Positions 17,935-27,333 of a DNA stretch of 64,000 nucleotides are shown piece after piece. Made by a program: the position numbers and the translations under genes. This DNA comes from JAJPKK01 sp963702755 (lineage in GTDB: Bacteria > Pseudomonadota > Alphaproteobacteria > Rhizobiales > Xanthobacteraceae), in the NCBI GenBank assembly GCA_963702755.1, contig CAVPDZ010000018.1, positions 186,001 through 250,000 of the forward strand, read 5' to 3'. Under the pieces are notes generated by a model. The model made no database searches, was not told the DNA's origin, and worked only from the letters and a program-made list of their open reading frames with translations. How positions within the stretch are numbered: position 1 is the first letter of the stretch; every line of letters begins with the position of its first letter.

Positions 17935-18932
17935 CTATTTTTTCAAGCTCGCTGCGACGGCGACGCGAGACCAGCGGGCGATGTCGGCCTTGATAAAGTC
18001 CGCAAACGCTTCGGGGCTGCCCTGCAGGGTGTCGAAGCCCTGCAGCGCAAGCGGCGCCGTCACGTCCGGCGATTGGGCCGCTTCGTTGCAGGCTTCGGCG
18101 AGGCGAACAACGATGTCGCGCGGGACGCCAGCGGGAGCCAGCAGGCCATACCAGTTCGAGGTGTCGTAGCCTGGCAGCGCGGCTTCGGCGATCGTCGGGA
18201 GCTCGGGGGCGGCGCCGGCGCGCTGCGCGCCGGTCGAGGCGAGCGCCACCAGCCGGCGTTCGGCAACGAACTGCAGCACCGTCGATGCCGGCGAAAACAT
18301 CACGTGAATGCGGCCGGCCAGGAGATCGGTCGCGGCCTGCGCCGTGCTCGGATAGGGCACGTGCTGGATGGCGATGCCGGCCATGACGTTGAAAAGCTCG
18401 CCGGAGAAATGCGAGCCGCTGCCGACGCCCGACGAGCCGAACGACAGGAAATTCGGGCGCAGGCGCGCCAGCGCAATCAGATCATTGACGCTGTGAACGC
18501 CGATCTCGTCGTTGACCACCAAAATATTCGGCAGCGTCGCAAACAGCGTGATCGGCGCGAAATCCTCTGCGAGATCATAGGTCAGGTTGGGCAGGGTCGC
18601 CGCAATGATGCCGTTCGAGACCGATGCCTGGAGCAGCGTATAGCCGTCGGCTGCCGCATGGGCCACATAGCTGGTAGCGATATTGCTCCCGGCGCCGGGG
18701 CGATTTTCGATCGTGAACTGCCGATTGAAATGCTTGCTCAGGGCCTGCGCCAGAATGCGCGCCGTGATGTCGCCCGACGCGCCCGCCGCATAGCCGACCA
18801 CGATGCGGACCGGCCGCGCCGGATAGTCTTCCGCCTGTGCCCTGTCGAGGACAACACCATACACGACGCGACAACGATCGCGAGGACGATAGCCTTTGGC
18901 CGCTTCCGTCGTCGCTGATGTCGCCACGCCAA
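17935..18932 (-). CDS. TctC/Bug-family tripartite tricarboxylate receptor, signal peptide frameshifted
   Basis: Periplasmic solute receptor of about 330 residues: YPARPVRIVVGYAAGASGD, NRPGAGSNIATSYVAHAAADGYTLL, PYPSTAQAATDLLAGRIHVMF and GYDTSNWYGLLAPAGVP are typical of Bug proteins. In the long open frame the N-terminus lacks a signal peptide, but the adjacent frame starting at ATG 18932 encodes one (KAIVLAIVVASCMVLSSTG). One missing G in the GGG run near 18840 would join them and produce an AQAED cleavage site. No TctA/TctB membrane genes are nearby, as is common for these receptors. Ligand unknown. Confidence 0.88.
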
Positions 18933-19000
18933 GACAGCCTTACTCCCGCTGGAAGACCGGCAGCGCCCTCTCGTTCGCGGTCACGGGCGCAACTTGCGCG

Positions 19001-19837
19001 CTATTTCCGCGATCGCCCGAAATAACTCAAATCCGGCGGGGGCTGATCCTTGTAGGCTGGCATCAGTTTGCCGTTGGCGCGTTACGATGTAGGCCTCGTC
19101 GCCGATTTTGATCCAGATGTTGTCCTCGGGGCAGGTCTCCAAGAGCCAGACCGGATGAGGATTCTTGTTGCGCACGGCCTTCTGTATTTTGCCGTAGGGC
19201 CGCGTCAGCGCGCCATCTATGACGATGATCTCGTCATAGATCGTGTTGCGGTCGGCCTTGTCGAGATAGAACCGCTCCTTGATGACGGTCTGATTGTCGC
19301 TCGTGAAAGGGAATGCCTGACGCTTCATAGGCGCGCGGGCCCGCGCAGAAATTGGGTCTCGACCTCGAGCGCGGTGTACTTGCCGTCGCCGGTCTCGTCG
19401 ACCCATTTGCCGATCGAGTAGCCGACGAGCGTGCGCTCGGCTTCCGCCGGCCAATCGCGGCCGTCGGTATAAATCCGCCGATACACATCGTTGTTGTGGC
19501 TCATCAGGATGTAGGTCGTCTCCGGCGTGATGATGATCTCCATCGGATTATAGAGGTTCATCATCGCCGGCATGCCCTCCGGCATGCAGAAGGTCGACGG
19601 CCAATTGCCGGGTCGGCCGGCACGCTGCTCGGAGAGACTCCAATTGTAGACTTTCTGGTATTCGGGCGTCAGCGGAGGCGGGCCGCTGAGCTGGCGCCAA
19701 TTATTCGGCGGACCGGTGCGATCCCATTGACCTTTGAAGTCGGGATACTTGCTGAAATCGACCACCTGGGCCTTCGCCGGTGTCGCCAGCAGTCCGGCTG
19801 CCAGTACCACTGCACCCATCGAGGCCGGATAATGCAT
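19001..19837 (-). pseudogene. Secreted FxGxW-type protein of unknown function, three frameshifts
   Basis: Starts at ATG 19837 with a signal peptide (VVLAAGLLATPAKAQ) followed by DFKGQWDRTG, TFCMPEGMPAMMNLYNPMEIIITPETTYIL and VYRRIYTDGRDWP. It belongs to the same broad family as the genes at 1982 and 27334 but is more distant. The frame breaks after FLRGP near 19337 (extra base in CCC), again near 19308 (extra T before CACGAG), and a third time near 19080; the restored end reads NGKLMPAYKDQPPPDLSYFGRSRK with TAG at 19001-19003. Three extra bases in one short gene suggests sequence error or decay. Confidence 0.7.
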
Positions 19838-20304
19838 CGAAGTTCTCCGTCAGATCAGCCAACCGTGTGGCTGCCCCAGCAATTGACGGAAGCCGCCGGC
19901 GATACCGTGATTTGCGCTGTGGCTTCACGAAACGTCCTGGACATCCTGTTGCGACCCGCGCCGGTTATCAAGGGCCGGTGGGCTGCCACCGTCCGTCAAA
20001 ATTGCCGTCGTTGCGCCGCGACGCACCACGGCTCGACGGCACCAATGGACGACGCTATCGGCGACGCAAATTCGTGCAGACGGATTGCTACAGGTCAGGT
20101 GCGATGCCAGAGGCTTCGCGCTCGCGCGAGCGCGTGCGAGTCAATTCACATCCCGAACGGCGCTGAACGCACCGTTCGGAACAAAGACCAACGATTTGCT
20201 GGACGATGTCGGAGCCTTCGCTCTAACGACAACAGGATAATGAGAGAGGGTCCACCAACCCCGCTCAGGCCGCGCGCACAGGCGCGGCCCGCCGGATCAA
20301 ATCA
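19838..20304. other. Intergenic region without recognisable gene
   Basis: Roughly 470 bases between the broken secreted-protein gene and the cold-shock gene. The open frames crossing it have no recognisable product and unlikely composition. It must contain the promoter of the gene at 19837. Nothing else recognised. Confidence 0.4.
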
Positions 20305-20507
20305 TCATCCGACTTTAAGGTTCTCAGCAGATTCCTTGCCGCGATTGCTGACGATTTCGTATTGAACCGTCTGTCCCTCATTGAGGGTGCTCAATCCGGC
20401 TCTCTCACCGCGGAAATGTGGACAAAGACGTCCTTGCCGCCCCCTTGCGGTTGAATAAAGCCATATCCCTTGGTCGGGTTGAACCACTTCACGGTGCCAC
20501 TGGGCAT
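20305..20507 (-). pseudogene. cspA: Cold-shock protein (CspA family), one-base deletion
   Basis: A nucleic-acid-binding OB-fold protein of about 67 residues. It begins MPSGTVKWFNPTKGYGFIQP, continues GGGKDVFVHISAV and, in the next frame, ERAGLSTLNEGQTVQYEIV, SNRGKESAENLKVG. RNP-1 (KGYGFI) and RNP-2 (VFVHI) are intact. One base is missing near 20406 (between GCGGT and GAGAGAGCC), so the uncorrected frame stops early. The ATG at 20507 is preferred over 20513 because AGGAG lies eight bases upstream of it. Probably a functional gene with a sequence error. Confidence 0.85.
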
Positions 20508-20673
20508 CGTCATTTCTCCTTAAACTGTTTGCTAGTCGACAGAACGCATCTGCTACGCGACGCACTAAAATCCGAGTTTTGAGAGGTGACTTGAGAGCGA
20601 TCCGATCAAGGAGAGCTTGGCAAGGCAGACTGAAAACTTGGCTTACCACGTTTATGCCGGACCCGGCTTTGGG

Positions 20674-20962
20674 TCAATGCAGCATGCTTACCCGGCCCAG
20701 GGCAATCAGAGACCTCGTGGTGACGTCAAGCGAATCAGGCGGATGCTTCCGCTTTTGCTCTAATCGCCAAAGCTGAAAGCCATCGCCGCCAATCGCCCGC
20801 TCGATCGACACGCGCGAAAACTTGTGAGGAGGATCAGCTTCGGGTCTGACCACGCCGATGGCGGTCCAGGTCCATGCTGCTGCGGTAGCTTGCTGCCAGC
20901 CGGATCGCCGCGAAGGCGCGAAGCCCCTCCCGAGTTTGGGATTTGAAGATGTAAATGCGCAT
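20674..20962 (-). pseudogene. Small conserved hypothetical protein, two one-base deletions
   Basis: Not visible as a single frame. From ATG 20962 the start MRIYIFKSQTREGLRAFA matches a short Bradyrhizobium-type protein; restoring one base (GGC) near 20910 gives GDPAGSKLPQQHGP and restoring a T near 20880 gives WTAIGVVRPEADPPHKFSR, SIERAIGGDGFQLWRL, ending at TGA 20674-20676. A ribosome site AAAGGA precedes the ATG. Function unknown; basic small protein of about 95 residues. The identification rests on remembered family pattern and on the continuity of the restored reading. Confidence 0.6.
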
Positions 20963-21088
20963 GGGTTTGATCCTTTCTGCGCTTGAGAAACTCACGAATT
21001 CGGCCCGAAGCTCTTAGCCTCTTACGACGGGCAACGCGAAAGCAGCTACGCTTCGGTCACGATGTCTTCGCGCTATCTTTTGCCAGCA

Positions 21089-22784
21089 TCAGCCTTTTGC
21101 GCCGCCCTGACCCAGGCCGCGGAGGTCTTCGTCGCGAGCCGGGCGGGCAGTGCGTTTTAGGAATGCAAGCCCGGCGACGCCGGCAGGAGCATTCCGGGGT
21201 TGCTTGTGCTGATGTCGATTGCTGGGAGCCGCCTGCGCGTCGCGGTGATGTTGTTTGCCGGGAGCCGCCTGCGCGTCGCGGTGATGTTGTTTGCCGGGAG
21301 CCGCCTGCGCGTCGCGGTGATGTTGTTTGCCGGGAGCCGCCTGCGCGTCACGGTGATGTTGTTTCCCGGGAGCCGCCTGCGCGTCGCGGTGATGTTGTTT
21401 GCCGGGAAGCCGCCTGCGCGTCGCGGTGATGTTGTTTGCCGGGAGCCGCCTGCGCGTCGCGGTGATGCTGTTTCCCGGAAGCCGCCTGCGCTTCGCGGTG
21501 ATGCTGTTTGCCGGGAGCCGCCTGCGCATTGCGGTGATGTTGTTTGCCAGCGCCGCTGCGAGGCTGGCTGCTCCGTTTCGCGATCGGGTGCTTCTCGTTT
21601 GCGGGTGCCTGTCCCTGTGCAGCCGGGCGATGATGCTGCGCCGGCGCCGAGCGCTCGTCCGTCAAGGGAATGGACCGGCGGATGAGCTTCTCGATAGCGC
21701 GGAGAAACGGCAGTTCCTCGGCCGTCGCAGAGCGAGATGGCGGTGCCCGCTGCGCCGGCGCGCGCGGTGCGCCCGATGCGATGGACATAGGTCTCCGGCA
21801 CATTCGGCAGATCGAAATTCACGACATGGCTGATGCCGTCGACGTCGATTCCGCGCGCGGCAATGTCGGTCGCGACCAGCGTGCGAACGTCCCTTTGCGA
21901 AAGGCGTCGAGCACGCGCTCGCGCTGATTCTGCGACTTGTTGCCGTGAATGGCCGCCGCGGCGATTCCCGCCTTGGCGAGGCCGCGCACGACCTTGTCGG
22001 CGCCATGCTTGGTGCGGGTGAAGACGAGGGCGCGGTCGACCTGTTCGTCCTGCAAGATTTCGCAAGCACGGCCGGCTTTGGCGCGCGCGATCAACGCGGA
22101 TGACGCGCTGTTCGACGCGGTCGCCGGTCGAGACGACCGGCGTCACGGCGACCTTGGCCGGGTCGCGCAGCATGTGGCTCGGCGAGTTCGGCGATCGCGC
22201 GCGGCATCGTCGCCGAGAAGAACAACGTCTGCCGGCGCGCGGGAAGCTTGGCGACGATCTTGCGAATGTCGTGGATGAAGCCCATGTCGAGCATCCGGTC
22301 GGCTTCGTCGAGCACGAGGATGCTCGACGTCGCCGAGCCGCAGCGCATTGCTCGCGCACGAGATCGAGCAGGCGCCCGGGCGTCGCGACGAGCACGTCGA
22401 CGCCGTTGGCAAGGCGCGTACCTGCGCGCCCATCGGATACGCCGCCGATGACCAGCGCCGCGCTGACGCCGACATGGCGGCCGTACGTCCTGAAGCTATC
22501 GAGGATCTGGCCCGACAATTCGCGCGTCGGGCTGAGCACCAGGACGCGGCAGGTCTTGCGCTCCGGGCGGCGCCTGTGAGTGAAGAGGTGATGCAGGATC
22601 GGCAGCGCGAACGCCGGCGGTCTTGCCGGTGCCGGTCTGGGCGATGCCGATGACGTCGCGGCGGGAGAGGGCGAGCGGAATCGTGCTGGGTCTGGATGGC
22701 AGTCGGGGTGACGTATTTTTCTTCGGCAAGTGCGCGCGTGATCGGTTCGGCGAGGCCGAAATCATGAAAAGAACTCAAGTGCAA
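21089..22784 (-). pseudogene. DEAD-box RNA helicase (RhlE type) with repeat-rich tail, many frameshifts
   Basis: All helicase motifs are present in order but in alternating frames: Q motif (TPTAIQTQ), I (AQTGTGKTA), Ia (SPTRELSGQI), Ib (TPGRLLDL), II (VLDEADRMLDMGF), III (FSATMP), IV (ALVFTRTKHGADK), V (LVATDIAARGIDVDG) and VI (YVHRIGRTARAG). At least eight one-base shifts lie near 22685, 22625, 22350, 22330, 22160, 22090, 21900 and 21740, plus one inside the repeat. The tail (about 21100-21600) carries nine copies of GKQHHRDAQAAP and ends in RDEDLRGLGQGGAKG. It is read from a TTG at 22784. Role in the cell: RNA remodelling, often cold-related, consistent with the neighbouring cspA. Confidence 0.82.
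21224..21548 (-). repeat. Nine-copy 36-bp tandem repeat in helicase tail
   Basis: Nine head-to-tail units, eight of 36 bp and one (the sixth) of 37 bp, total 325 bp. On the reverse strand each unit encodes GKQHHRDAQAAP with minor substitutions (N or E for D, S for P). The unit length is a multiple of three and substitutions mostly keep the residue class, so the array is under coding constraint. The extra base in copy six shifts the frame. There are no spacers, so it is not CRISPR. Confidence 0.95.
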
Positions 22785-23117
22785 GCTTTCTATTATGCGA
22801 ATTGGCAGCGCGGCGGCCCATAGCCTCCGGCGCCGCGGTCGCGGGTGGTGCGGGACACCCCCGCGTGATTGGGCTGTCAGTTAAATTGGAACAGGGCAAG
22901 CCAGAAACCGATTGACTGGAATCCGTACACGCGGCTCGCCACAACGCGCATTACATATGGCGCCTGAGATGTGTTGCTTTCAAGGCGTATGATGCGGGCG
23001 GCCTCGAACCCGGCACTCCGGTGTCTTCGTGGTTAGCGAGGTGTCTTCGTGGTTAGCGGGCCGTAAGCGGGCGCCGTCCGCGCACCGGTTTGGGCAAGAT
23101 TGACGGCGATAGAATTT
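22785..23117. other. Intergenic region without recognisable gene
   Basis: About 330 bases upstream of the helicase and downstream of the Rap1a-like gene. No frame with recognisable product. A 15-base direct repeat GGTGTCTTCGTGGTTAGC occurs twice near 23019-23057. It must include the helicase promoter. Confidence 0.4.
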
Positions 23118-23474
23118 CTAGTCCTGGCACGGCCATTTGTTGCGCATGGCCGCGAGTGCGATCAATCGGAAATCCTGGCCGACCGAGTCCGGAGTTGCAT
23201 CCATGAAGCCGCTGATCGCCTGCACAATCTGTTCAGGCGTTGCCGTATTCGGATGACAGAACTTGAGATTGTCGGGAAGCACGCGGCTCACGAACGAGAG
23301 AGTCGCAATAATTCCCAGGCAGCGACCGCCCATGGAGCTTTGCGTGTCCGGCTTCAAAGCCGCCACGCAGTACGGCAGCATGGCTTGGGCACTTACGGCT
23401 TCCTGGGCGCGCGCGGCTGATGCGTTCAATACAAGCGCAAGCAACAAGACCGTCTTCCAAGCAACGCATTGCAT
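23118..23474 (-). CDS. Rap1a/Tai-family (immunity-like) secreted protein
   Basis: A 118-residue exported protein; signal peptide LLLALVLNASAARAQ. The mature part has the Rap1a/Tai pattern: paired cysteines in YCVAAL and GGRCLGII, then KFCHPNTATPEQIVQAISGFMDATPD and a terminal ALAAMRNKWPC. In Serratia and other species such proteins neutralise type VI secreted amidase effectors; in Rhizobiales many copies stand alone. No effector or T6SS gene is near, so the immunity role is not supported here by context. Confidence 0.75.
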   Translation of the reverse strand: MQCVAWKTVLLLALVLNASAARAQEAVSAQAMLPYCVAALKPDTQSSMGGRCLGIIATLSFVSRVLPDNLKFCHPNTATPEQIVQAISGFMDATPDSVGQDFRLIALAAMRNKWPCQD

Positions 23475-23621
23475 TCCCCGCCCACGTGCTCAAGCACGAA
23501 AGCAACATCCCTATATCAGCATCCCCTCCGCTGTGACAGCCGCCGGAGGCGAGTGGCGGTTCATCGTTGGCATTCGTACCCGCATGGCGCCGGGAGCGCC
23601 ATGCGGGTCGCTTTTTCGGGT

Positions 23622-23891
23622 TCAGCTTCCCCGCCCTCGGAAGGGTGGCGGCTGCTCGGACGGCGGATAGACCGGCGGCTGCTCATACGATGGATAGGCC
23701 ACAGGTCGCCGATAGATCGGCTGCCGGTATGACGGCGGCGGAGTGTCGTCCTCAGCATCGCTGTCACTCTCGCTGTACGACCTCTCGATGCAGCGGTTGT
23801 AGTAACGCACGCTGCCGTCATCGAGGCGGGTCCGGATCACGCAGCGATAGCTCGGCCGGCTATAGGTGTAGCGTGTCGCGTCGCGCGCCAC
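23622..23891 (-). CDS. Proline/tyrosine-rich hypothetical protein
   Basis: The frame carries YRCVIRTRLDDGSVRYYNRC followed by an acidic patch and a proline/tyrosine-rich tail (YRQPIYRRPVAYPSYEQPPVYPP). Two cysteines flank the conserved-looking core. The frame is open upstream to 24038, but that part overlaps the next gene; the GTG at 23891 is a guess. It is possible that the true N-terminus, with a signal peptide, is lost to a frameshift. Confidence 0.45.
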   Translation of the reverse strand: MARDATRYTYSRPSYRCVIRTRLDDGSVRYYNRCIERSYSESDSDAEDDTPPPSYRQPIYRRPVAYPSYEQPPVYPPSEQPPPFRGRGS

Positions 23892-23906
23892 CTCACGGTG
23901 GCGCGC
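23883..23906 (-). other. Strong GC-rich hairpin between two small genes
   Basis: Perfect 10-bp stem: arm GCGCGCCACC, loop TCAC, arm GGTGGCGCGC. It lies directly after the stop of the gene at 23923-24192 and at the start of the proline-rich frame. It could act as a transcript-stabilising or attenuating hairpin. There is no following T-run. Confidence 0.6.
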
Positions 23907-23922
23907 CGGCGAAGTAACGGAA

Positions 23923-24192
23923 CTAGTTGCCCGGGCCGCCGCCGAAGGCGCCTGCATCCGAGCCCCCGCGGGATTGGCCGTTGAAGTCGCGGCCGTCGTA
24001 GCCCAGGCGTGAAATCGCGCGCGAAGCGCCGCCGCCATTGGAGTAGTAGCCCGAGTAGCCCGAGTAGCCGGAGTAGTGCGGCGTGTAGCTATGACGGTAG
24101 CCGTACCGATAATAGCGTGCCTGGGCCACCACCGAAGTGCCCAATACCGCTGCGATCGCGAGCACCGAAATTGAAATTTTCAGGGCAGTCAT
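23923..24192 (-). CDS. Small secreted Gly/Tyr/Ser-rich protein
   Basis: An 89-residue protein with a clear signal peptide (ISVLAIAAVLGTSVVAQARYY) and a mature part made of YRYGYRHSYTPHYSGYSGYSGYYSNGGG, then RLGYDGRDFNGQ and a glycine-rich end. The repeated YSGYSGY stretch is low complexity. AGGAGGAAAAG immediately precedes the ATG, a strong ribosome site. No family recognised; an envelope-associated or adhesive small protein is plausible. Confidence 0.72.
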   Translation of the reverse strand: MTALKISISVLAIAAVLGTSVVAQARYYRYGYRHSYTPHYSGYSGYSGYYSNGGGASRAISRLGYDGRDFNGQSRGGSDAGAFGGGPGN

Positions 24193-24356
24193 CTTTTCCT
24201 CCTGTTGTGCCCTTGATACGGATGGCCTCGCCGGCCTCGTAAGAGAGGTATTTTCTACGATTATACATTATAAGCCCATTTCCTCCTGACGGGGTAAGCA
24301 AATCGAACTGATGCCGCTCAAAGCGCATCAAAACTCCAGCTCAACGGTCAAGATCG

Positions 24357-24999
24357 ATGCAAGCGACCTACGATCCGCGCGTTTTTTATCGTCAACGATA
24401 TCCCTTCGGCGATGCGGATCATTCTGACGCCGGAGGGAACAACGACCGAGAACCGCTGGCGGATCGAAACGCCTTACGTCGCCGACCTCATCGCCAAGTC
24501 GATCGAAATCACCGCCGACACGATCCTGATCGACTATGGCTGCGGCATCGGCCGCCTCGCGAAGGAACTGATCGCACGACACGGCTGTCGCGTGATCGGT
24601 GTCGATATCAGCCCATCCATGCGGGCCTTGGCCGTCATCTACGTGCAGTCGGATCGCTTCTCCTGCTGCGCGCCGACCATGCTCGACGCGCTGATCGATC
24701 GCGGCTTCCGCAGCGATGCAGCGATCTCCGTCTGGGTGCTGCAGCATTGCGCCGATCCGGCCGAGGACGTGACGCGCCTGCGTCGCGTGATCAAGCCGCA
24801 GGGCCGCCTGTTCATCCTCAACAATGACTTGCGCGCCGTTCCGACCGTCGAACGCGGCTGGTTCAATGACGGCATCGACATCAAGACAATGTTGAGCCGT
24901 GAATTCGCTCTCATCGAAAGTGATCGCCCGATGCTCGACCGGACCAGCAAGCCGATTGCGAGCACCACGTTCTGGGCGAGCTTCGAACAGCGTCCCTAG
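24357..24999 (+). CDS. Class I SAM-dependent methyltransferase, frameshift near start
   Basis: Small-molecule methyltransferase with the SAM site LIDYGCGIGRLAKEL, IGVDISPSMR (motif II acidic residue), AISVWVLQHCADPAEDVTRLRRVIKPQGRLFILNN. The intact frame starts at ATG 24412; however the frame starting at ATG 24357 gives MQATYDPRVF and joins it as IVNDIPSAMRIILTPEG if one T is removed from the T6 run at 24382-24387. The longer form of about 213 residues is likely the true protein. Substrate unknown; gene stands alone. Confidence 0.82.
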
Positions 25000-25101
25000 G
25001 CCGGTGCCGCGACGGACGGATGCGTCCGTCCGCTGCCGTCCGGACGGCCAGCCGCTCGCGAGCTGAGGTGGCTGACCTTGGTCTGCAGATTTGAATTCAC
25101 A

Positions 25102-26718
25102 TCAAAAGCGGAAACGTACCCCGCCGGTGGTGGCAAGGTTGTTGCGCGCAAGATAGCCGTTGGCGAGCCCGCCGTTGAATGAGGAATAGAAGGTGCCGAT
25201 GTAGGTGTCCCACTTGGGCGCGAACCTCCAGTCGATGACGCCGGACACGGCGTTCATGGTGCCGGCACAGAAGTTCTTGTTGGTCGAGGCGATGTCGCAA
25301 GCAGCGAGGTTTGCGGCGCTCGCTGCGAAGTTGTTCTGATCGTAATGATAGTAAGCGCCGACGATATAGACCGTGTCGGTAATGTCGTATCGCGCGCCCG
25401 CCCAGACGACCTGCAGGATCTTGTCCTTGAAGCCGGCGCTCGCGCTGTAAGCCGTGCTGACGATATTGGTACCGGCAGTGGCGGTGGCGCAACCGAGGCA
25501 GACGAAATCTCCATTGACCGCCGTGAAGCCGCTGCCCGGGACGGTGAACGGATCGCTGGGCGGCGCGAATTGCATCCACTCGTATCCGCCGTAGAGCCGC
25601 AGCCGGTCGAGCGTATACTTCGCGAGCACCATGACGTTGGTGTTGTCCGAGAGCGTGGCGGTGACGGTCTGCGGCAGCATCGACCCGATCGGATACCCCG
25701 CCGTGTTCGTCGGGGCTCCATTGAGGGTGAGATTCACAGCGTCTTTGTTGTGGCCGACGATGGCATCGAACGCGAGCGTGCCGCGGCCGGGGTGGAGATC
25801 GGCGCCGAGCTGAGCGCCCCAGGCGCCGTTCGAGCCGTTGTTCAGGTCGTAGCCGCCGAATTGCCAGAGCGCGGCCGCCCGCACGCCGCCGACCGTGACA
25901 CGGTATTTCACCGCGGTGCTGTATCTGGAATTTTCAGTGTCCCCGCCGCCGGCGACCGTTCCGGAAAAGCCGATCGGCGAGAAGGCGTATGCGCCGCCCA
26001 TCGGATCGTAGGCAACAACGCCGTCGGTCGTCAGCGAATTTTGCCGGAAGACCGTCAAGGTGCCGTAGACATCGGAGCTGATGCCGACGAACCCGACCGA
26101 ATTGTAGAATTGCCCCGCCCGGCTCGCATCGCCGTTGGTGTTCTGTTGATTGACCGGGATGCCGGCATTCTCGAACACCGACTGTGTCGAATTGGCAAAG
26201 CGGAGCGAATACGGATCAAACCCCGCTTCGAGCTGGGCGACAAACGAAAGACCCGAACCGATCGGCTCCTTGATTTGCACGCCGACGTTCGACTGACCCA
26301 TGCCATTGGGCGCAATGCTCCACATCGGGCTCCTATTCATCTTCTGAAGGAAATAGGAAGCGCCGGTGACGAAGTACGGACTGAACGGTGCCCCGTGGGT
26401 CTGATAGCCGTAGCCCACATCGATCGTGCCGTAGAGGCGGACCCCATACCAGGCCAGCAGACAGTCCGTCAGGAAGAAGTCCTGAAGACCGCGGCACGCA
26501 GCCGGCGTCGGCGGCGCGGATGCCGCAGGCATCGTCAGCGCCGGCTCTTTTGTCGGCATGTCGCCGCCCGCCGCGTGCACTGTCGCGTGCCATCCAGCCA
26601 GCAGCGCCGCCGAAAAGAAAAGCCGCGCCGCCACTTTGCCTAGAACCAGCCGCTGACAGCGCAATGCCGATTGGTTGCCGCCAGAGGCGGCAAACGCCGT
26701 TTTTCGAAATGACACCAT
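25102..26718 (-). CDS. Outer-membrane porin
   Basis: A 538-residue beta-barrel porin. A signal peptide (ARLFFSAALLAGWHATVHA) precedes a short Cys-bearing linker; the barrel begins VRLYGTIDVGYGYQTHG and contains NVGVQIKEPIGSGLSFVAQLEAGFDPYSL and YNSVGFVGISSDVYGTLTVFRQ, typical of Gram_neg porin-4-like general porins. The C-terminus is GGVRFRF with terminal Phe, the usual BAM recognition signal. Paired cysteines in the extracellular-loop-like regions (VCLGC, CDIAS, FCAG) suggest loop disulphides. General diffusion of small anions is likely. Confidence 0.92.
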   Translation of the reverse strand: MVSFRKTAFAASGGNQSALRCQRLVLGKVAARLFFSAALLAGWHATVHAAGGDMPTKEPALTMPAASAPPTPAACRGLQDFFLTDCLLAWYGVRLYGTIDVGYGYQTHGAPFSPYFVTGASYFLQKMNRSPMWSIAPNGMGQSNVGVQIKEPIGSGLSFVAQLEAGFDPYSLRFANSTQSVFENAGIPVNQQNTNGDASRAGQFYNSVGFVGISSDVYGTLTVFRQNSLTTDGVVAYDPMGGAYAFSPIGFSGTVAGGGDTENSRYSTAVKYRVTVGGVRAAALWQFGGYDLNNGSNGAWGAQLGADLHPGRGTLAFDAIVGHNKDAVNLTLNGAPTNTAGYPIGSMLPQTVTATLSDNTNVMVLAKYTLDRLRLYGGYEWMQFAPPSDPFTVPGSGFTAVNGDFVCLGCATATAGTNIVSTAYSASAGFKDKILQVVWAGARYDITDTVYIVGAYYHYDQNNFAASAANLAACDIASTNKNFCAGTMNAVSGVIDWRFAPKWDTYIGTFYSSFNGGLANGYLARNNLATTGGVRFRF

Positions 26719-27333
26719 GATCTGCTCCCACCCGCTGCGCGCCGCGCGACGGCGCCGCTCCTCGCACGCGACATCGCGGCGACCCGGAAACGACCGGGCC
26801 GCGCGGATGGGACATGCGCTGTCGGAACGACGCGCGACCGCAACCCCGGCAAATCATGTTGGGTTGGGGATATAGCCAGATAGTTCTATTTTTCGATGTG
26901 GCTATAGCTTTTGCGAATAGATGCTGGCGCGGGAGCCGCGATCGGCCTCCAACGGACGCCGGTTCAGGGGAATTATCCACGGCGAAATGCGAACGAGCTC
27001 AACGCGCATCATGCGCGGGCGTCGCGATATCTTCCTTCGCATCGAGGGTTGGTGTAGCTTGGAGGTCGCGAGCCGCCAGCGGGACGTGCCGAGGTCCTGT
27101 GAATTTAAAGGCGGCGTTGGGGCCCCCGGCGGGCGCAGGCTTCACGACGAAGAGATGGTTGTCGCGCGGATGTTGTCAGCATCCGTGAAGTCGGGCCAAT
27201 CCGCGGTGTCCCCGCTTGTCACGTCGGCGCAGCCGTGCCGCCGGGACAAGCGGGCAATTGTCGACATCGGCGGCTCATTTCGTACGGCGGACCGGCAGCG
27301 GCGGCGCACTCTTCAAAAGAGGAGGGGCCCTTC
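26719..27333. other. Intergenic region, promoters of divergent genes
   Basis: About 615 bases separating the porin (reverse) and the secreted-protein gene at 27334 (forward). Frames crossing it have no recognisable product. It likely holds both promoters and a long porin leader. An AT-richer stretch near 26865-26925 stands out from the GC-rich background and is a good place for the porin promoter. Confidence 0.45.

Noticed and set aside
19352..20365. Forward frame of 337 residues across the 19.4-20.4 kb region
   Set aside because: Opposite a broken but recognisable reverse gene for part of its length, with no recognisable product over the rest.
21224..21548. Possible CRISPR array from 36-bp units
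   Set aside because: Units are directly adjacent with no spacers and encode a 12-residue repeat in frame.
21200..21685. Forward frame with GSRLRVAVMLFA repeated, resembling membrane segments
   Set aside because: It is the antisense reading of the helicase tail repeat; no start signal or family.
25345..26643. Forward open frame of 432 residues opposite the porin
   Set aside because: No recognisable features and no ribosome site; the reverse strand encodes a clear porin with signal peptide and terminal Phe.
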